A stretch of DNA of 64,000 nucleotides from Pirellulales bacterium. Lineage in GTDB: Bacteria; Planctomycetota; Planctomycetia; Pirellulales; Lacipirellulaceae. The notes beneath the pieces are model-generated. The model was not told the DNA's origin and searched no databases. It saw only the letters and a list, made by a program, of their open reading frames with translations. Position numbers and translations under genes: made by a program. Where the stretch lies: contig JALHQZ010000010.1 of the NCBI GenBank assembly GCA_022841705.1, forward strand, positions 1 through 64,000, written 5' to 3'. Shown here piece by piece: positions 61,648 through 64,000 of this stretch (the first letter of the stretch is position 1; every line of letters starts with the position of its first letter).

Positions 61648-62265
61648 ATGGCCACCGTAACCAACATTCTGCATTCTCTTGAGGAAGGCGCCTCAAGCGC
61701 CTCGACGGAGCTCTTGCCTTTGGTCTACGAAGAACTCCGGCGCCTTGCCGCCGTTCGTCTTGCTAAGGAACCGGCGGGCCAAACGCTCGATGCCACGGGA
61801 CTTGTTCACGAGGCGTATCTGCGCCTCGTTGCGGGTGCGCGCGAGTCGTCGGTTGAGAAGTCTGACGGAGAAATCCCCTCGCAAGCCGTTCCGACTTGGG
61901 AGAATCGGGGCCATTTTTTCGCCGCGGCAGCGGAGGCGATGCGCAGAATCTTGGTCGAAAATGCCCGGCGGAAAGGGGCCATCAAGCGCGGCGGAAATCG
62001 GGTGCGCGAAGCGGTGGCTTCTGATCAACTTGTAGCACCCATCGCCAGTGACGACATTCTGGCGGTAGATGAAGCGCTTCAAAGGTTGTTTGCGGTGGAT
62101 CGGCAGGCGGCTGAGCTGGTGAACCTGCGATTCTTCGCAGGGCTGTCTAACTCTGATATTGCCGAGACTCTAGGCATGTCGTTGCGCTCCGTTGATCGCT
62201 TGTGGGCTTACGCGAGGTCTTGGATTCATCGCGAGCTGGCTGGTTCTCAGGCTGGAGCTCTGTAA
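61648..62265 (+). CDS. ECF sigma factor (sigma-70-like, kinase-associated type)
   Basis: 205 aa. STELLPLVYEELRRLAAVRL, GQTLDATGLVHEAYLRLV, WENRGHFFAAAAEAMRRILV, ENARRKGAIKRGG and region 4 (VDEALQRLFAVDRQAAELVN, LRFFAGLSNSDIAETLGMSL) define the ECF group usually followed by a Ser/Thr kinase gene in planctomycetes and myxobacteria. The kinase starts four bases after its stop. Confidence 0.9.
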   Translation: MATVTNILHSLEEGASSASTELLPLVYEELRRLAAVRLAKEPAGQTLDATGLVHEAYLRLVAGARESSVEKSDGEIPSQAVPTWENRGHFFAAAAEAMRRILVENARRKGAIKRGGNRVREAVASDQLVAPIASDDILAVDEALQRLFAVDRQAAELVNLRFFAGLSNSDIAETLGMSLRSVDRLWAYARSWIHRELAGSQAGAL

Positions 62266-62269
62266 CCCG

Positions 62270-64000
62270 ATGCGCGAGCGTGATATTTTTCTCGCGGCGC
62301 TCGATATTGGAAATCTCGCTGAACGCTCAGCCTTCTTGGCGAAAGCTTGCGGATCAGACCACGCGCTTTACGCTCGGATCACGGAACTGTTTGTTTCGCA
62401 CGACAACGGCGGTGAATTTTTGGCGCGTCCGGCGCAGGTCGATGCCGCCGTAGTGGACGCCCTCAATCAGTTTGTCGAGCAGCAAAATGGGAGCTCAAAG
62501 AGCGCTGCCCCCATGCCAGAACAGATTGGCGACTATCGCTTGGTGAGGCTGATTGGAAGAGGTGGAATGGGGAGTGTTTACGAAGCGATTCAGCAATCGC
62601 TTGGACGGCGCGTAGCGCTCAAGGTAATGGACGCTGCCGCCACGCACGACCCGCGAGCGCTCACGCGCTTTGAACGTGAAGCCCGCGCCGCAGCCCGACT
62701 GCATCACACCAACATTGTGCCCGTTTACGAAGTCAACATCGCCGATGGAATTCACTTCTATGCGATGCAGTACATTTCTGGGGAAGCGCTCGACGAACTA
62801 ATCGGCCGACTTCGCGCAACCTCAGCGTGCCCCACGAGCACCGCCCGGCTCGCCCGCTGGGATCGAGCACCAACTTCGGCGCCCACCGATCCTCTACGGG
62901 CGGACCGAGAAACCGCATCATATCGGCTGCAAACGTATTGGGGCGATGCGGCGCGAATCGGCTGGCAATTGGCAGACGCGTTGGCTTACGCGCATCGAGA
63001 GCGCGTGCTCCATCGGGATGTCAAGCCGGCGAACGTCCTGCTCGATGGACAAGGCACGGCGTGGATTACCGACTTCGGGGTCGCGAAGTCGGAGGAGAGC
63101 AACCTGACCCGCACGGGCGATGTAATCGGCACCATGCGATTCATGGCGCCCGAGCGATTTCGCGGCGTCTCCGACGCCCGGACCGACGTCTACGGCTTGG
63201 GCATGACGCTGTACGAGCTGGCCACTTGGCGTGCCGCCTTTGCGGAGGGATCGAGTGCCGATCTGCTCGCCCAGATTCTGCATTCAGTTCCGCAAGCGCC
63301 CCGGCTCATCGCGCCACAAATGCCAAGGGACTTCGACACCATTCTGCGGAAGTCGGTCGCCAAAGCGCCTGAAGATCGCTACGGCTCGATGGAAGAGTTG
63401 CGTGATGATCTCGGCCGTTTCCTGGAAGGGCGTCCGATCCAGGCGCGGCGCATTAGTCCGGCGGAAGCTCTGACGCGGTGGTGTCGCCGCAACCCCGCCG
63501 TGGCCGCATTGTTGGGGACAGTTGCGATGCTCGCAGTCGCGACCATCGCCATTCTGGCTGTAAGTAACGTAAAAGTTCGAAAGTCCGAAGCGGCAAAAGC
63601 TGCTGCGCTCGTCACCGAACGTCGCGCCCTGAGCCAACGAGAAGCGGCTCTCCGCGATGCTGAGGCAAGTGAAGAGCGTGCTCGACGGCGGTTGTACGCC
63701 TCGCAGCTGAGCATGGCAGGCGCCGCCTATCGCGATGGCGACTGGGGCCGGGCCACCAACTTGTTGGAAAGCCAAATCCCCGCCAGCGGTCAGAGAGACC
63801 TCCGCGGATTTGAGTGGCGTTACCTGTGGCGAGCTCTTCATCGTGGACTGCGCAGGTCGTTTCAGCAAGCTCCCGGTGAGATTCATTCATTGCGATTCTC
63901 GCCTGATGGCAAACAACTGGCGGTCTGCAGCGGAAATATTACCGACGCGGCTTTGCAACTGTGGGATGTCGCCGAAGGAAATACGACCGACGTCATCGCC
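62270..64000 (+). CDS. Ser/Thr protein kinase with membrane helix and start of WD40-like repeats (runs off right edge)
   Basis: 577 codons visible, open to the last base. Kinase domain about 85-400: LVRLIGRGGMGSVYEAIQQS glycine loop, VALKVM with the ATP-binding Lys, FEREARAAARLHHTNIVPVY, VLHRDVKPANVLLDGQGTAW with catalytic Asp and Asn, ITDFGVAKSEESNLTRTGDV activation loop and MAPERFRGVSDARTDVYGLG. A Pro/Ala-rich insert separates the two lobes (about 180-215). One membrane helix follows (NPAVAALLGTVAMLAVATIA), a coiled-coil linker rich in Ala, Glu and Arg, and FEWRYLWRALH then PGEIHSLRFSPDGKQLAVCS, the start of a WD40 propeller. Such kinases form one-component signalling proteins with the upstream ECF factor. 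Confidence 0.9.
   Translation, partial: MRERDIFLAALDIGNLAERSAFLAKACGSDHALYARITELFVSHDNGGEFLARPAQVDAAVVDALNQFVEQQNGSSKSAAPMPEQIGDYRLVRLIGRGGMGSVYEAIQQSLGRRVALKVMDAAATHDPRALTRFEREARAAARLHHTNIVPVYEVNIADGIHFYAMQYISGEALDELIGRLRATSACPTSTARLARWDRAPTSAPTDPLRADRETASYRLQTYWGDAARIGWQLADALAYAHRERVLHRDVKPANVLLDGQGTAWITDFGVAKSEESNLTRTGDVIGTMRFMAPERFRGVSDARTDVYGLGMTLYELATWRAAFAEGSSADLLAQILHSVPQAPRLIAPQMPRDFDTILRKSVAKAPEDRYGSMEELRDDLGRFLEGRPIQARRISPAEALTRWCRRNPAVAALLGTVAMLAVATIAILAVSNVKVRKSEAAKAAALVTERRALSQREAALRDAEASEERARRRLYASQLSMAGAAYRDGDWGRATNLLESQIPASGQRDLRGFEWRYLWRALHRGLRRSFQQAPGEIHSLRFSPDGKQLAVCSGNITDAALQLWDVAEGNTTDVIA

Noticed and set aside
62827..63372. 181-aa plus-strand frame in the kinase region
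   Set aside because: It is out of frame with the kinase, which is open from 62270 to the window end with all kinase motifs.
1..64000. CRISPR array, rRNA genes or replication origin
   Set aside because: No regularly spaced repeats, no rRNA sequence and no DnaA-box cluster were seen.

Overview
The window looks like chromosomal DNA of a planctomycete, most likely of the order Pirellulales (inferred from gene content, not from a marker gene). The signs are many secreted proteins ending in PEP-CTERM sorting tails (VPEP plus hydrophobic segment plus Arg-rich end), near-identical dockerin-like repeats of the type DAADYTVWRD, two DUF1559 pseudopilin-like proteins, sulfatases, three ECF sigma factors, a FecR-type membrane regulator, an LEPR-type N-terminus and a Ser/Thr protein kinase with C-terminal repeats.

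Layout. (1) 1-3.0 kb is a decayed mobile-element border: start of an IS5-type transposase, a frameshifted PL7 alginate lyase cut by an IS scar, a small lipoprotein gene with an intrinsic terminator, and the C-terminal end of a tyrosine recombinase that runs into a tRNA 3' end, abutting an IS3 transposase fragment. (2) 3.0-13.4 kb holds two very large secreted proteins (CotH/lamin-tail, 1407 aa; pectate lyase with autotransporter-type repeats and a PEP-CTERM tail, 1725 aa), separated by an NtrC-type regulator stub and a frameshifted ISAs1 transposase. (3) 13.4-21.8 kb has tRNA-like and gene remnants, then an anti-sigma/ECF pair divergent from a sulfatase operon (sulfatase, small secreted protein, YHYH-PEBP fusion, sulfatase). 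(4) 21.8-24.1 kb holds a broken beta-helix/PPC/dockerin gene and two tandem copies of a ~287-bp repeat. (5) 24.1-34.4 kb is a minus-strand run: two tandem PEP-CTERM paralogues, DUF1559 protein, lipoprotein, vanadium-haloperoxidase-like PAP2 protein, FG-GAP/UnbV protein and a GH30 glycosidase. It faces an ECF/FecR pair (34.9-38.1 kb). (6) 38.2-42.6 kb: NhaR-like LysR regulator, ribosome hibernation factor, broken zinc-ribbon gene, pyruvate-kinase-like protein. (7) 42.8-44.3 kb: nested ISL3-family remnants with a perfect-looking 63-bp inverted duplication. (8) 45.0-60.8 kb: a well-preserved catabolic locus. A GntR/FCD regulator sits next to overlapping divergent promoters; the plus operon encodes DUF1559 protein, lipoprotein, DUF3830, APH-type kinase, threonine aldolase, M20 peptidase and two DUF4434-like secreted proteins; the facing minus operon encodes a Gfo/Idh oxidoreductase, a RhaT-type symporter, an alpha/alpha-toroid protein and a hypothetical protein. 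(9) 60.9-64.0 kb: AAA ATPase pseudogene, then an ECF sigma factor and a membrane Ser/Thr kinase that runs off the window.

The most interesting unit is the 45-61 kb locus. Its enzymes (glycoside-active secreted proteins, sugar-type symporter, sugar-type dehydrogenase, kinase, PLP lyase, N-acyl amino acid peptidase) together suggest uptake and breakdown of a glycosylated or acylated hydroxy-amino-acid substrate. That is inference; no substrate can be read from sequence. Several broken genes are broken at G or C homopolymers, so some may be sequencing errors rather than true pseudogenes.
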